In this document: positions 26,838-35,753 of the stretch, one piece after another
How positions within the stretch are numbered: the first letter of the stretch is position 1
How the letters are laid out: each line of letters begins with the position of its first letter
Assembly: GCA_904386005.1 (NCBI GenBank)
Contig: CAJFKR010000004.1
Location: forward strand, 38,001 to 102,000
DNA: 64,000 bases
Direction of reading: 5' to 3'
Source: Candidatus Flemingiibacterium merdigallinarum
GTDB taxonomy: Bacteria > Bacillota > Clostridia > Oscillospirales > CAG-272
The notes under the pieces: model-generated
The model's database searches: none
What the model was told of the DNA's origin: nothing
The model's input: the letters and a program-made list of their open reading frames with translations, nothing else
Translations under genes and position numbers: made by a program

Positions 26838-28841
26838 TCATTTGTGGTATTTTATAAACGCGTAGCCGCGTTTCTTGCCGAAATGAGCAGTTAAGGCGTC
26901 ATTCTGGCAGTCGATCTCGACCTTCGTATTTGACGCGAGCAGGTCGAGCTTCGCGCCCTGAGGAAGCGCGACATTGTAACTGTAGCTGTCGATGTCAGAC
27001 GATTCGCGCAGGAGTATCAGATATCCGTCGCTCTCGCCGCAGCGCGCGTGGAAGCCGGTGTAGACAATGCCGTCGGGCTGCTCGCCTATCGGCAGGACGT
27101 CGGCTGTATACAGCTTGTCGCGCTCGATGCGCCAGAGGTGACAGATGTGCGAAAGCCGGTCGAGCTGCTCGTCCGACAGGTGCTGCATCTCCATCCAGAT
27201 AAGCGGGTTCGCGACCATGATCGAAGCGAACAGCCAGTCGATGTCGTAGTTTGCCGGAGCGAGCTCATCGCCCGGCGCGACCGACTCGTAGCGGTCGGCG
27301 TTGCGCTGATTGTTCAGTATCTCGAACTGGAACTTGCGGGTTGGAAAGAACTCGGACAGCATCCAGAGGTTCTTCAGCGTGGCGTGCGGGTAGTAGTTCA
27401 TGAAGTCGGTGTAGCGGTTCTCGACGAATATCGTTCCGATTTCCTTCATCGCGAGGTAGCCGAGCCGGACGCCGGCGGTGATATCTATGTTGTAGCTGAG
27501 CTCACAGCCCGACTTCTCGCGCGCAAGGCTCATGAAGCGACCGATATTGCGCTCGCCGAGCTTGTTTTTCAGTATCATTCCGTCGAGCTTGAACTGCTTT
27601 ATGCCGTACTCGCGGCTGAGTGTGGCGAGCCTCTCCGCGTCGCGCTCGCAATTCTGATAGTCGCCCTCGCCGTCCGGACTGAACCAGAGCGCGAGCTCGA
27701 GGTTGTCGCTCATCAGCGGCGCGAGACCTGACGGGAAGCGGTCGGGGTCGACGTCCCAGAAGCGCGGGTCGTTCTTGTAGTAGCCCTCCGACCAGATGCT
27801 GCCCTTCGGCTTCTGACGCGACGAGTTCGCGGTCACGCCCTTTTCCCAGCCGTCGTCGATCTGCATCACATCGACACCGATTTTGGTCGCCGCGTCGCGC
27901 TCACGGAGCATGAATTCCTCACAGATCGCGGCGTCTCGGCTGCGGTCGCCCCAGGTGTTCGACATCGCGAACAGGCTGCCGCCGCCAAGGCAGACCTTCG
28001 CATACAGCCGCTTATACAGGTTCGGCAGAGTCTTTGCCCTGCCGGTGCCGACAGTCGAGCCGTAGAGCGGCAGCTCAACGTCGCCGACCTCGTCGGTTCT
28101 GACGCCGCTGCCGCAGAGCCGGGCATATCCGCCGGCGCGCGAGCGGAGCTTCAGGTCGCGGCTGTGTCGATTGAGCTGTGACGAGATGCAGGGAGCTTCC
28201 TTGACAATGAGCAGCGCGTGGTCGGTTTGGTATTCGTCGAGAATGAACATCGAGCCGTCGAACGAATTCTCGCGGTGGTCGTAAATCAGCTCGCTGCCCC
28301 GACGGACAAGGCAGTCGTTGACGTCGGTCTGTTCAACGAATGTGATTGCGTCGACCCGTATATGCGGCGACGACAGGGTTAAGCAGTCGACCGTGTCGTC
28401 CTCGGGCAGCAGCTTATTTATCGCGGCGCGCTCGTCGCTCTCGATACCGCTCGGGCGCTCGTCCGGGGCTGTTTCGCCCGACGCGGTCGGCTTGCCGCTG
28501 ACATAAAGCCGCGTGGTGACAAACGGCGAGCCGTCGTATACCTCGAAGCACTGCCTGATTTTCGCGGTCGGATTTGTATAGACAAGCTCGGCGGTGATAT
28601 GCGGCGCGGACAGTCCATCGTTGTCGGAAACATACTGTCTGAACTCGACCGAAGCGGTCGCGAAGTCAAATCCGCAGACATTGAACATCGCGGTCGGGCA
28701 GTCGCTCTCCCAGCACTTGTTCGCGAGCTTGTCGAGGATATATTCGCTGTGCGGCAGCGCGCCGTCAAGTCTCACCGCGCGTTCGATTTGCTCATTGCCG
28801 ACCTTGAGCAGATTGTCTTTATAAATAGCGTAGGAATTCAT
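26838..28841 (-). CDS. Divergent alpha-galactosidase-like GH36 protein
   Basis: A 667-residue protein. An N-terminal beta-rich domain precedes a TIM barrel with VMQIDDGWEKG (strand motif) and QFKLDGM, where Asp420 matches the GH36 nucleophile. CELSYNIDITAGVRLGYLAM replaces the usual CxxGGGR signature, so this belongs to a divergent GH36/GH27-clan subgroup with uncertain substrate. No signal peptide is seen. I use the ATG at 28841 rather than the track start 40 codons upstream, because the upstream part overlaps a regulatory hairpin. The leader has GGAAAGGAA, a GACTTCG...CGAAGTC hairpin, AGGG, then the ATG. Confidence 0.83.
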   Translation of the reverse strand: MNSYAIYKDNLLKVGNEQIERAVRLDGALPHSEYILDKLANKCWESDCPTAMFNVCGFDFATASVEFRQYVSDNDGLSAPHITAELVYTNPTAKIRQCFEVYDGSPFVTTRLYVSGKPTASGETAPDERPSGIESDERAAINKLLPEDDTVDCLTLSSPHIRVDAITFVEQTDVNDCLVRRGSELIYDHRENSFDGSMFILDEYQTDHALLIVKEAPCISSQLNRHSRDLKLRSRAGGYARLCGSGVRTDEVGDVELPLYGSTVGTGRAKTLPNLYKRLYAKVCLGGGSLFAMSNTWGDRSRDAAICEEFMLRERDAATKIGVDVMQIDDGWEKGVTANSSRQKPKGSIWSEGYYKNDPRFWDVDPDRFPSGLAPLMSDNLELALWFSPDGEGDYQNCERDAERLATLSREYGIKQFKLDGMILKNKLGERNIGRFMSLAREKSGCELSYNIDITAGVRLGYLAMKEIGTIFVENRYTDFMNYYPHATLKNLWMLSEFFPTRKFQFEILNNQRNADRYESVAPGDELAPANYDIDWLFASIMVANPLIWMEMQHLSDEQLDRLSHICHLWRIERDKLYTADVLPIGEQPDGIVYTGFHARCGESDGYLILLRESSDIDSYSYNVALPQGAKLDLLASNTKVEIDCQNDALTAHFGKKRGYAFIKYHK

Positions 28842-28853
28842 TTTTATTACCCT

Positions 28854-28882
28854 GACTTCGCGGCGGCGAAGTCTTCCTTTCC
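28854..28882 (-). promoter_or_regulatory. Hairpin between Shine-Dalgarno sequence and start codon, GH36 copy
   Basis: Reading the minus strand: GGAAAGGAA, then GACTTCG-CCGCCG-CGAAGTC, then AGGGTAATAAAA and ATG. It has the same layout as before trkA (49614) and the GNAT gene (52796). Confidence 0.6.
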
Positions 28883-28946
28883 GTGTATAACGCCGCGATT
28901 CATGCGCGGGCTTGTTTTCGGATACAAACAGATATATGTTGATTTC

Positions 28947-28975
28947 AGTATAGCATATCACACGGGTAATGTCAA
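28947..28975 (-). promoter_or_regulatory. Promoter for the divergent GH36 gene
   Basis: On the minus strand TTGACA, 17-bp spacer, TATACT. The rest of the 28842-29165 gap holds the hairpin leader and, on the plus strand, a GGATATACTG element near 29122-29131 with no convincing -35. Confidence 0.82.
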
Positions 28976-29165
28976 GCTTATATGTGAGATTTCGAAAGAA
29001 TGGCGGATCGGCTGAAAGAATTGCGATGACGGTATGAATATCGCTTCCGTTAATTGGTTGTGACTTGCATATGTGATTACAAATACGCTTTCGGCTGAAT
29101 TTGTGTCAAAATCCCAATAAACGGATATACTGCATAGTGAAAACACATATAAGGGGGCTTTGCCA

Positions 29166-29573
29166 ATGGAAAGTACGCAAAACAACGGCTATCTCATCGT
29201 CAACGTCGTGACCGCGCGCGGCGCGATACCTGTGGCGGGAGCTAAGGTAACGGTATACGACAACACATCCGACGCGAATCCGCCGGTCGCTGTCATCTAC
29301 ACCGACTCCGCCGGCAAATCCGAGAAGCTGGAGCTTCCGGCGCCGTCAAGGTCGCTGAGCGAGCAGCCGGGGAATGTCAAGCCTTACGCGACCTATCTCA
29401 TTGAGGTTGACAAGGAGGGATACTATCCGGTCACGAAAAACGACGTGCCGATATTCACCGGCGTTACGTCGATACAGCCGGTCGACCTGATGCCGCTCGC
29501 CGAATACGACTCAGACAGCGTCTACCCGCGTTACGGACTTGTGACCGACGAATACGAGAATCCCGAGCTGTGA
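29166..29573 (+). CDS. Carboxypeptidase-regulatory-like (beta-sandwich) domain protein of a peptidoglycan-binding operon
   Basis: A 135-residue protein starting ESTQNNGYLIVNVVTARGAI, then PVAGAKVTVYD and YTDSAGKSEKLELP. This is the pattern of carboxypeptidase-regulatory-like/transthyretin-type beta-sandwich domains. There is no signal peptide. ATG 29166 follows AAGGGGG by about eight nt; the track TTG start is less likely. It is 10 nt upstream of a SpoIID/peptidoglycan-binding protein, a pairing that suggests a role in spore cortex metabolism; that role is inference. Confidence 0.75.
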   Translation: MESTQNNGYLIVNVVTARGAIPVAGAKVTVYDNTSDANPPVAVIYTDSAGKSEKLELPAPSRSLSEQPGNVKPYATYLIEVDKEGYYPVTKNDVPIFTGVTSIQPVDLMPLAEYDSDSVYPRYGLVTDEYENPEL

Positions 29574-29583
29574 GGAGGTATAT

Positions 29584-30978
29584 ATGCCCGAACTTCCATA
29601 TATTCCCGAATACATCACAGTACATCTCGGTCCTCCCGACTCGCCGGCGCAGAATGTGACAGTTCCGTTCAACGAATACATCAAGAACGTCGCGTCGAGT
29701 GAAATCTACCCGACCTGGCCCGAGAGCGCGATCCGAGCCAACATCTACGCGCAGATATCATTCGCGCTCAATCGCATCTACACCGAATACTACCGCAGCC
29801 GCGGATACGATTTTGACATAACGAACTCGACCGCGTACGACCAGTCGTTTGTGAACGGCCGCGACATCTTCGAAAATATCAGCCGGATTGTCGACGAGAT
29901 TTTCACCGACTACATAAGCCGTCAAGGCACGGTCGAGCCGCTGTTCGCGCAGTACTGCGACGGCACGAATGTGATCTGCGACGGACTTTCGCAGTGGGGC
30001 ACGGTCGAGCTTGCGAACCAGGGACTGACACCGTACGAGATACTGACCTACTATTATGGAAACGATATAAATATCAACCGCGACACGCCGATTCGTCCGA
30101 TCGAGGGGAGCGCGCCGCTGCGTCCGCTTCGCCCGGGCGACGCGGGAGAGGATGTGCGAACCGTGCAGCTAAGGCTGAACCGAATTTCACAAAACTATCC
30201 GTCGATACCGAAGATATATCCGGTCGACGGAGTTTACACATATGAAATGCTGAACGCGGTGCAAGAGTTCCAACGCATATTCGACCTGACGCCCGACGGC
30301 ATTATCGGCAACGCGACTTGGTACAAGATATTGCAGATATACAATGCCGTCAAGCGGCTGAACGAGCTCGATTCGGAGGGTCTCGAGCTGTCGGAGGTCG
30401 AGAAGGTATTTCCCGAGGAGCTGTCGCGCGGCGACACCGGAGTTTATGTCAAGGTCGCGCAGTACTATCTCGCGGTCATCGCGCAGAATCTTGATACAGT
30501 GCCGGAAATTGACATTGACGGAATCTTCGGTCCGAGAACCGAGGCGGCGGTCAAGGCGTTCCAAAGGGACTACGGCCTGCCCGAGACCGGAATAATCGAC
30601 GAGCGCACATGGAACGATATGTATAATGTCTACCGCGGAATTGTCGAGTCGACGCCCGAATACTACACGGGAGTACCGGTCGCGCCCTATCCCGGGTTTG
30701 TATTGTCGATAGGTATGCGCGGCAACGAGGTGCGGCTTTTGCAGGAATATCTCTCGAAGCTGTCCGAGGTATACCCCGAGATACCGCAGATCGCGGTTGA
30801 CGGCGTATTCGGTCCGGCGACCCGCAGCGCGGTCATGGCCGCGCAGCAGCTGTTCGGTTTGCCGGTGACCGGAATCGTGTTCGCGCTCACATGGGACGCG
30901 ATAACCAGCGCGTATCAGGACGTCATATCGGGCGAGACTGCCGCCGAGGGGCAATACGCGGGCTATACGCTCGGCTGA
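29584..30978 (+). CDS. SleC-like SpoIID-domain protein with three peptidoglycan-binding domains
   Basis: A 464-residue protein. Residues 1-165 resemble a SpoIID/SleC catalytic domain: WPESAIRANIYAQISFALNR keeps the Glu expected in the SpoIID active site, and GLSQWGTVELANQG then EILTYYYGNDI match the SpoIID signature (SQWG...YY). Three PG_binding_1 repeats follow (about 185-250, 285-345, 380-445), each ending like DGIFGPRTEAAVKAFQ and GLPETGIIDERTW. SpoIID and SleC are lytic transglycosylases acting on engulfment septum or spore cortex peptidoglycan. No signal peptide is visible. It is in an operon with 29166 and probably 31052. Confidence 0.82.
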   Translation: MPELPYIPEYITVHLGPPDSPAQNVTVPFNEYIKNVASSEIYPTWPESAIRANIYAQISFALNRIYTEYYRSRGYDFDITNSTAYDQSFVNGRDIFENISRIVDEIFTDYISRQGTVEPLFAQYCDGTNVICDGLSQWGTVELANQGLTPYEILTYYYGNDININRDTPIRPIEGSAPLRPLRPGDAGEDVRTVQLRLNRISQNYPSIPKIYPVDGVYTYEMLNAVQEFQRIFDLTPDGIIGNATWYKILQIYNAVKRLNELDSEGLELSEVEKVFPEELSRGDTGVYVKVAQYYLAVIAQNLDTVPEIDIDGIFGPRTEAAVKAFQRDYGLPETGIIDERTWNDMYNVYRGIVESTPEYYTGVPVAPYPGFVLSIGMRGNEVRLLQEYLSKLSEVYPEIPQIAVDGVFGPATRSAVMAAQQLFGLPVTGIVFALTWDAITSAYQDVISGETAAEGQYAGYTLG

Positions 30979-31051
30979 CTCCCGCCGCCGCGATATTCCG
31001 AGCAGTCACAGTTAAAGAGCACAACGACCGAACACGAAAGGATGACCGCGA

Positions 31052-31576
31052 ATGATAAACATAACCGGAAACGAGCCGATCTACGAGGCGCAAAGATTTC
31101 TGCGCGCGCTGCACTTCGACACCGGCGGCGCGATACCGCTGGTGTCGCCCGACGGGATATACGGCAGCCGCACGCGCGAAGCCGTGAATGAATTCCAACG
31201 GCTGTATGGTCTGCCTGTGACGGGAATGATCGACTATGACACTTGGACCGCGCTCTACCGCGCCTACGTCGACTCGCTGACCCGAAGCGAGCTTCCGCTG
31301 CCGCTCGATCTGTTCCCGACCGCGCGAGGTTATACAATCGCGCCAGGCGAGAAATCGGACATTGCGTATATAGTCCAGTTCATACTCCGCGCGCTCGCCG
31401 ACAGCTACGCCGACATAGACGGAGCCGACCCCACCGGAGTCTATGACGACGCTACGCGGAATGACATAAGACGCTTCCAGCGATACTATCGGCTGCCAGA
31501 GACCGGACTCACCGACCGGATCACCTGGAACCGTCTGACCGAGGCTTACATAAAGAATTCGTATCAGTATCAATAG
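31052..31576 (+). CDS. Tandem peptidoglycan-binding domain protein
   Basis: A 174-residue protein consisting of two PG_binding_1 repeats: DGIYGSRTREAVNEFQRLYG then GLPVTGMIDYDTW, and GVYDDATRNDIRRFQRYY then LPETGLTDRITW. No catalytic domain and no signal peptide. It is the third gene of the SleC-like operon, preceded by GAAAGGATG. It probably binds cortex or cell-wall glycan as an accessory protein. Confidence 0.82.
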   Translation: MINITGNEPIYEAQRFLRALHFDTGGAIPLVSPDGIYGSRTREAVNEFQRLYGLPVTGMIDYDTWTALYRAYVDSLTRSELPLPLDLFPTARGYTIAPGEKSDIAYIVQFILRALADSYADIDGADPTGVYDDATRNDIRRFQRYYRLPETGLTDRITWNRLTEAYIKNSYQYQ

Positions 31577-31610
31577 AATGAGTCTCCGGCAAAGCCGGAG
31601 ACTCATTCTT
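31575..31610. terminator. Bidirectional terminator between convergent genes
   Basis: AGAATGAGTCTCCGGC pairs perfectly with GCCGGAGACTCATTCT around AAA. It overlaps the stop codon of the plus-strand gene and lies 44 nt after the stop of the minus-strand BlaR1-like gene. Confidence 0.88.
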
Positions 31611-31653
31611 GCGGGAATTATACTGCGCGCCTGATTAGACCACGGCGTGCCGA

Positions 31654-34600
31654 TTATTTTTCGCCTTCATCGGCGATATAGCGAATCCCGAACGGCTCGT
31701 ATTCGCTCTTCTCGATTATTTCGTAGCCGAGCCATTTGCCGTCGGTTGTCAGCGTGTAGGTGATTTTGTGCGACCTTATCAGCGCGTTGCATTCAGCCCA
31801 GAACTGAACCGTGACCATGACCTCGTCGCCGTCGCGGTCGGCTGACACAACTTCCCAGCAGCTCTGATCGCCGTACTCACCCGACTGAATATATGTGATG
31901 CCGTCGCGCTCGTAGGTAAATGCGTCGACCCCGAGCGCGTCATAGTCGGTGCAGCCGAATTTTTCGGCGGCGAGCCGCTTGTATTCGTCGAGCGTCAGTC
32001 TAATGCCTCTTCCGTAGTAGTTGCACAGATAGTTGTGCATACCCGGGTAGGTTGTGCCCTCGCCGTAGGTCGGGCAGTTCCAGATAAACGTGCTCCAGAT
32101 GAAGGTCTCGACCATATCGACCGCTTCGGAAAGCGCCGGATCGTTTTCCCAGTCATGTGTTTCTTCGACCGGTTCGAAGTCATTCATCCAGCAGCAGGCG
32201 CCGTCAACCACCTGCTTGGAGTAGCTGCCGGGCGGCAGTGTATCGAGCCCCGACTCGCTGACCGTGAAGTCAAAAGTCATGTATAAATCCTCGCGCGTGT
32301 CGGTGAAGGTGAGCGCAAAATCAGGAATTATTACGCTGTTGTATTCGGGAAAAGAAACGCTTTTTCCGGACAGCAGATCATAGAAGAACTGGTAAGCGGT
32401 TTCGCTTATCAGCCCGCGGTCATACGCCGACTTTATCTCGGCTAGCGAGGTCGCGGTATGGGTCGAGCCATCGGACGGCGGGTAACCGTCGGGGTAAGAA
32501 TACGAGAGCCGGACAGCGTAGATTTCGCCGCGGGGAGACGCGAGGTAGTCCTCGCGCCAAGCGGCGAGTCCGGCGTCATAATCGATATCCGGGTTGTCGA
32601 CAAAGCTTGTGTCGCCGATGTCGCCGAGCATGAGAACGTCGAGCTTTATTCCTTCGACGACTGTATACAGGTGCGCGCCGCCGTTCATGAATTCATAATC
32701 GCAGCTGTACCACTCGATGCCCGAGCCGCAGTCGGAAATGTCGCTGCCGATAGTCAGACCGAACACGCTGTCGACTCCGGGATAATCAGCGTTTATCATG
32801 ACCTCATTCGGGATGTAATTGTCGTCAGGCGGCGTGTCCATGTCGAGTCCGTGAAAGACGAGCAGCACTCCCGGGAATCCCGCGATCGAATATACCGGCT
32901 GCCCGGGTCCGTGCTCCGAATACTCGAGCTTGAGCCCGCCGTACCGTCCGCGTATCTCCCCGACCGTAGCCGACAGAAGGTCGATGAGCTTCTGCTCTAT
33001 TGTCGTCGGATAATCGTCGTCGCCGGCAATCGCGAGCCGCAGTTGTATAATTTTACCGAGCGGCTGCTTGCGGTATTCCTCGCCCCAGCCGGACAGCCAG
33101 AGACCGTATACATCGCCGTTTCCGATGTCGGGCGGAGACGCGCCAGAATCGGTCATTTTCGCGGTGAGCCTGACGCCGTCGACGACGGTTGACACGTTCG
33201 CGATTCCGGTGGTGAATGTAAAGCCGGTGTGATACCATTCGTACAGATCATAGTCGTCGATCTCTGTGCCGAGCTTCAGCCCGTACAGGCTGTCGATGCT
33301 CGCATTGTCAGTGCCGATATCCGAGTTGTCAATGTCGATCATCACCTCGTCGGGATATCTGTCGTCGTCGGGCGGTGTGTCCATATCAAGGCTGTGAAAT
33401 ACTATCAGCGCGCCGGGAAATCCCGAGATCGAATATACCGGCTGTCCGGGTCCGTTCTCCGAATACTCGAGCGTGAGCTCGCCGTACCTTTCGCGTATCT
33501 CGGCGACTGTCATATACAAAAGCTCGGTCAGGCTTTTGTCATAATCGCTGGCTGGATCGGACGAGTCGGCGTTCGAGGTATCGGCTTGATTCTGATTTTC
33601 TGAAATTGTCGTTGTATCCGAATACGCCTGGTCGGTCTCGCAGGCAAACGATGCTCCCGCGATCAGACAGACTGCCAGTGCCGCGGTCATGACCGCAAGC
33701 CCTCGCTTTTTTGCTGTGTTATCCATAATATTGATAAACCTTTCCTTTACCGCTGTACGGCGCGGATTGAAATGGGTCGTCAGTGTCGACGGCATATCGC
33801 CGCAGCCGCGGATGATTTCGAGCAGTACTCGCCCGTATGAGCCGCGCGCTTCGTTGTCAAGACCGGCGAGCAGCTCCTCGTCACAGGCGAGCTCTATCGT
33901 CTGTGACGACTGCCTTGACGCGAAATGCACTATCGGATTAAACCAGTGCAGCGAGCAGGCGACAACGCCTATGAGCTTGATCCAAAGGTCATGCCGCTTG
34001 TAGTGTATCAGCTCGTGACCGAGTATTCCGACCGCGGAGTTGTCGCTTATATCGAGCACCGGCAGTAATATTTTCGGCTTGACGAAGCCGCAGAGCATAG
34101 GACTGTGTATGCAGCCGCACACATACAGCTCGGGAGGACGGCGTATGCCGAAGCGCTCGCACAGCCGCAGATAGAGCGTCTGCCGCTCGCTTTCGACCGG
34201 ATAACATCCGCGCGACAGCTTTTTCTGCATGACGACGCAGCCGATAAGCTCATACGACAGGCAGCCGACCGCTCCGGCCGCCCAGCCGACAAAAATTATA
34301 CTGCAGATCAATGTAAAAGCGTCCGGCGAAATCAGTATATCGCGCGGCGTATCGCTGTCAGCTCTGCTGTCAGCTCTGCTGTCAGCAGCTAGGTCGGCTT
34401 TGCCGCCGGAGGTGCCGACGCTGTTCGGCTGGGAGCTTGTGTCTTGCGGCGGGGCGGTCGGCAGGCTGACAATACCCGAAATCGAGCTGTCCGAGACTGC
34501 CGGCTCGACCGCGGATATGTCAGACTCGGAGTCCGTATCTGCCGTATGCGGAATTTGGAACGTCACGATCGACGGCAGCAGCTCGAACGGCAGGCAGAGA

Positions 34601-34743
34601 CAGACTATCACCGCAGCCCAGACGAACCTGCGGCAGCTCTGCGAATATCTTTGTCTTGACAGGCGTAGAAAAAGATATATCAGTAATATCGCCGCCGACA
34701 GGACGGCGGACTTTAGAAAATAGGACAATATGAATTCGGTCAT
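31654..34743 (-). CDS. BlaR1/MecR1-type M56 metallopeptidase sensor with duplicated ectodomain
   Basis: A 1029-residue membrane sensor-protease. Residues 1-360 are the M56 domain with transmembrane helices and the zinc motif HELIHYKRHD. The loop carries the in-frame repeat ADSRADSRADS. A helix near 345-365 leads to a long extracellular part. That part has two copies (about 395-560 and 565-725) of an unfamiliar module sharing LEYSENGPGQPVYSI-type and HSLDMDTPPDD-type strings, then a C-terminal domain I do not recognise. No penicillin-binding SxxK sensor is evident, unlike classical BlaR1. It is paired with a BlaI-type repressor upstream, so it probably cleaves that repressor on an external signal. 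Confidence 0.88.
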   Translation of the reverse strand: MTEFILSYFLKSAVLSAAILLIYLFLRLSRQRYSQSCRRFVWAAVIVCLCLPFELLPSIVTFQIPHTADTDSESDISAVEPAVSDSSISGIVSLPTAPPQDTSSQPNSVGTSGGKADLAADSRADSRADSDTPRDILISPDAFTLICSIIFVGWAAGAVGCLSYELIGCVVMQKKLSRGCYPVESERQTLYLRLCERFGIRRPPELYVCGCIHSPMLCGFVKPKILLPVLDISDNSAVGILGHELIHYKRHDLWIKLIGVVACSLHWFNPIVHFASRQSSQTIELACDEELLAGLDNEARGSYGRVLLEIIRGCGDMPSTLTTHFNPRRTAVKERFINIMDNTAKKRGLAVMTAALAVCLIAGASFACETDQAYSDTTTISENQNQADTSNADSSDPASDYDKSLTELLYMTVAEIRERYGELTLEYSENGPGQPVYSISGFPGALIVFHSLDMDTPPDDDRYPDEVMIDIDNSDIGTDNASIDSLYGLKLGTEIDDYDLYEWYHTGFTFTTGIANVSTVVDGVRLTAKMTDSGASPPDIGNGDVYGLWLSGWGEEYRKQPLGKIIQLRLAIAGDDDYPTTIEQKLIDLLSATVGEIRGRYGGLKLEYSEHGPGQPVYSIAGFPGVLLVFHGLDMDTPPDDNYIPNEVMINADYPGVDSVFGLTIGSDISDCGSGIEWYSCDYEFMNGGAHLYTVVEGIKLDVLMLGDIGDTSFVDNPDIDYDAGLAAWREDYLASPRGEIYAVRLSYSYPDGYPPSDGSTHTATSLAEIKSAYDRGLISETAYQFFYDLLSGKSVSFPEYNSVIIPDFALTFTDTREDLYMTFDFTVSESGLDTLPPGSYSKQVVDGACCWMNDFEPVEETHDWENDPALSEAVDMVETFIWSTFIWNCPTYGEGTTYPGMHNYLCNYYGRGIRLTLDEYKRLAAEKFGCTDYDALGVDAFTYERDGITYIQSGEYGDQSCWEVVSADRDGDEVMVTVQFWAECNALIRSHKITYTLTTDGKWLGYEIIEKSEYEPFGIRYIADEGEK
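34354..34389. repeat. In-frame 12-bp tandem triplication in the BlaR1-like gene
   Basis: GCTGTCAGCTCT occurs twice and GCTGTCAGCAGC once, in tandem, encoding (ADSR)n on the minus strand. Length is preserved in multiples of three. Confidence 0.85.
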
Positions 34744-34789
34744 ATTAAATCACCTCGGAACAGTGGACAGGGAAAGGGTTATCGAGCTG

Positions 34790-34838
34790 TGTATACGCAC
34801 TAGCATATATGCTTTTGCATAACACACTTGCGTATACA
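34790..34838. promoter_or_regulatory. Inverted GTATAC operator-like sites between blaI- and blaR1-like genes
   Basis: TGTATACGCA (34790-34799) and its exact inverse TGCGTATACA (34829-34838) flank a GCATATATGC palindrome. The same TGTATAC core overlaps the promoter of the operon at 35356-35367, suggesting repressor binding. Confidence 0.5.
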
Positions 34839-34857
34839 TTATAATCATAATCGCGGC

Positions 34858-35238
34858 TTACTTTCCGCGGCGGATTATCTCCTCGAGCTCGGCGATGTCG
34901 TCGTCCGAGATTTTGCCGGTGTCGACGAGGTTCGCGATCAGATTCTGCCAGCGTCCCGAAAACAGCTTCGAAATGAATCCGTCCGACGCGCTGCCGCAGT
35001 ACTCATCGCGCGTGACGAGCGGCGACACGAGCTTATATGGCACCGGCGCGTCGACATTCTCGATTTTGACGTATCCTTTTTCACACAGTCGGTCGACGAG
35101 GATATGCACCGCCGCCTTGCTGCATTTGCGGCGGCTTTGCATAGCGCGGTGTATATCGGCTATAGTCGACGGGCAGTCAAGCTCCCACAGCGCGAGCATG
35201 ACGTCGAGCTCCGAGTCGGGCAATTCTTTTCTTTTCAT
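34858..35238 (-). CDS. BlaI/MecI family transcriptional repressor
   Basis: A 126-residue winged-helix repressor. LPDSELDVMLALWELDCPSTIADIHRAM gives the first helices and SKAAVHILVDRLCEKGYVKIE the recognition helix and wing. A C-terminal dimerisation part follows (LFSGRWQNLIANLVDTGKIS...ELEEIIRR). Such repressors are inactivated by proteolysis after signalling by a partner M56 protease, here the downstream BlaR1-like protein. ATG 35238 follows GGGAG; the track extends 29 codons further upstream without a ribosome binding site. Confidence 0.92.
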   Translation of the reverse strand: MKRKELPDSELDVMLALWELDCPSTIADIHRAMQSRRKCSKAAVHILVDRLCEKGYVKIENVDAPVPYKLVSPLVTRDEYCGSASDGFISKLFSGRWQNLIANLVDTGKISDDDIAELEEIIRRGK

Positions 35239-35355
35239 TGTACTTTGCTCCCTTATGAATTTCCACGCGAAGGTCTGAAAATGGATTCTGACTATGCTGG
35301 CTTCCGATAGCGTGGATTGAAACATGATATCAACTTATGTATATAACAATAAACA

Positions 35356-35393
35356 ACTGTATACAGTATAGCACAAAAATTCCCAACTGTCAA
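35356..35393 (-). promoter_or_regulatory. Promoter plus operator of the blaI/blaR1-like operon
   Basis: On the minus strand TTGACA (35388-35393), 17-bp spacer, TATACT (35365-35370). A perfect palindrome ACTGTATACAGT at 35356-35367 overlaps the -10, an ideal autoregulatory operator position. Confidence 0.8.
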
Positions 35394-35637
35394 TAGGTCG
35401 GACTGAATTGTCAGAAATTTCTGCGTCGGTTGTGATAAGATAAACTTGAATTCGATAGTAATTCTCATTATTAAATAAATCAACAAGCGTATCGCGGTGA
35501 CAAACCAAAATATCCACGAACCGGCGTTATTCTTCGCGTTCTCCCCAGATAAATAGAATAAAAATGAGTGTGAAGTCCCGCGATGACCGCGCATAACGCG
35601 GAGGCGAAAAATTTTTTTGCGATTTTCACAATAACTA

Positions 35638-35666
35638 TTGCAAAATCCGCGAATATGATTTATAAT
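35638..35666 (+). promoter_or_regulatory. Promoter for the Gfo/Idh gene at 35754
   Basis: TTGCAA, 17-bp spacer, perfect TATAAT. The rest of 35400-35753 is AT-rich with a CGCG-rich hairpin (near 35580-35607) and no gene. Confidence 0.82.
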
Positions 35667-35753
35667 ATAGTCATGTACTACGAAAACAGGTCGGGCGGTC
35701 GTCCGGCGTGGCTTCGTTTGCATACTTTACATATACACGGAGGATAACTCAAA

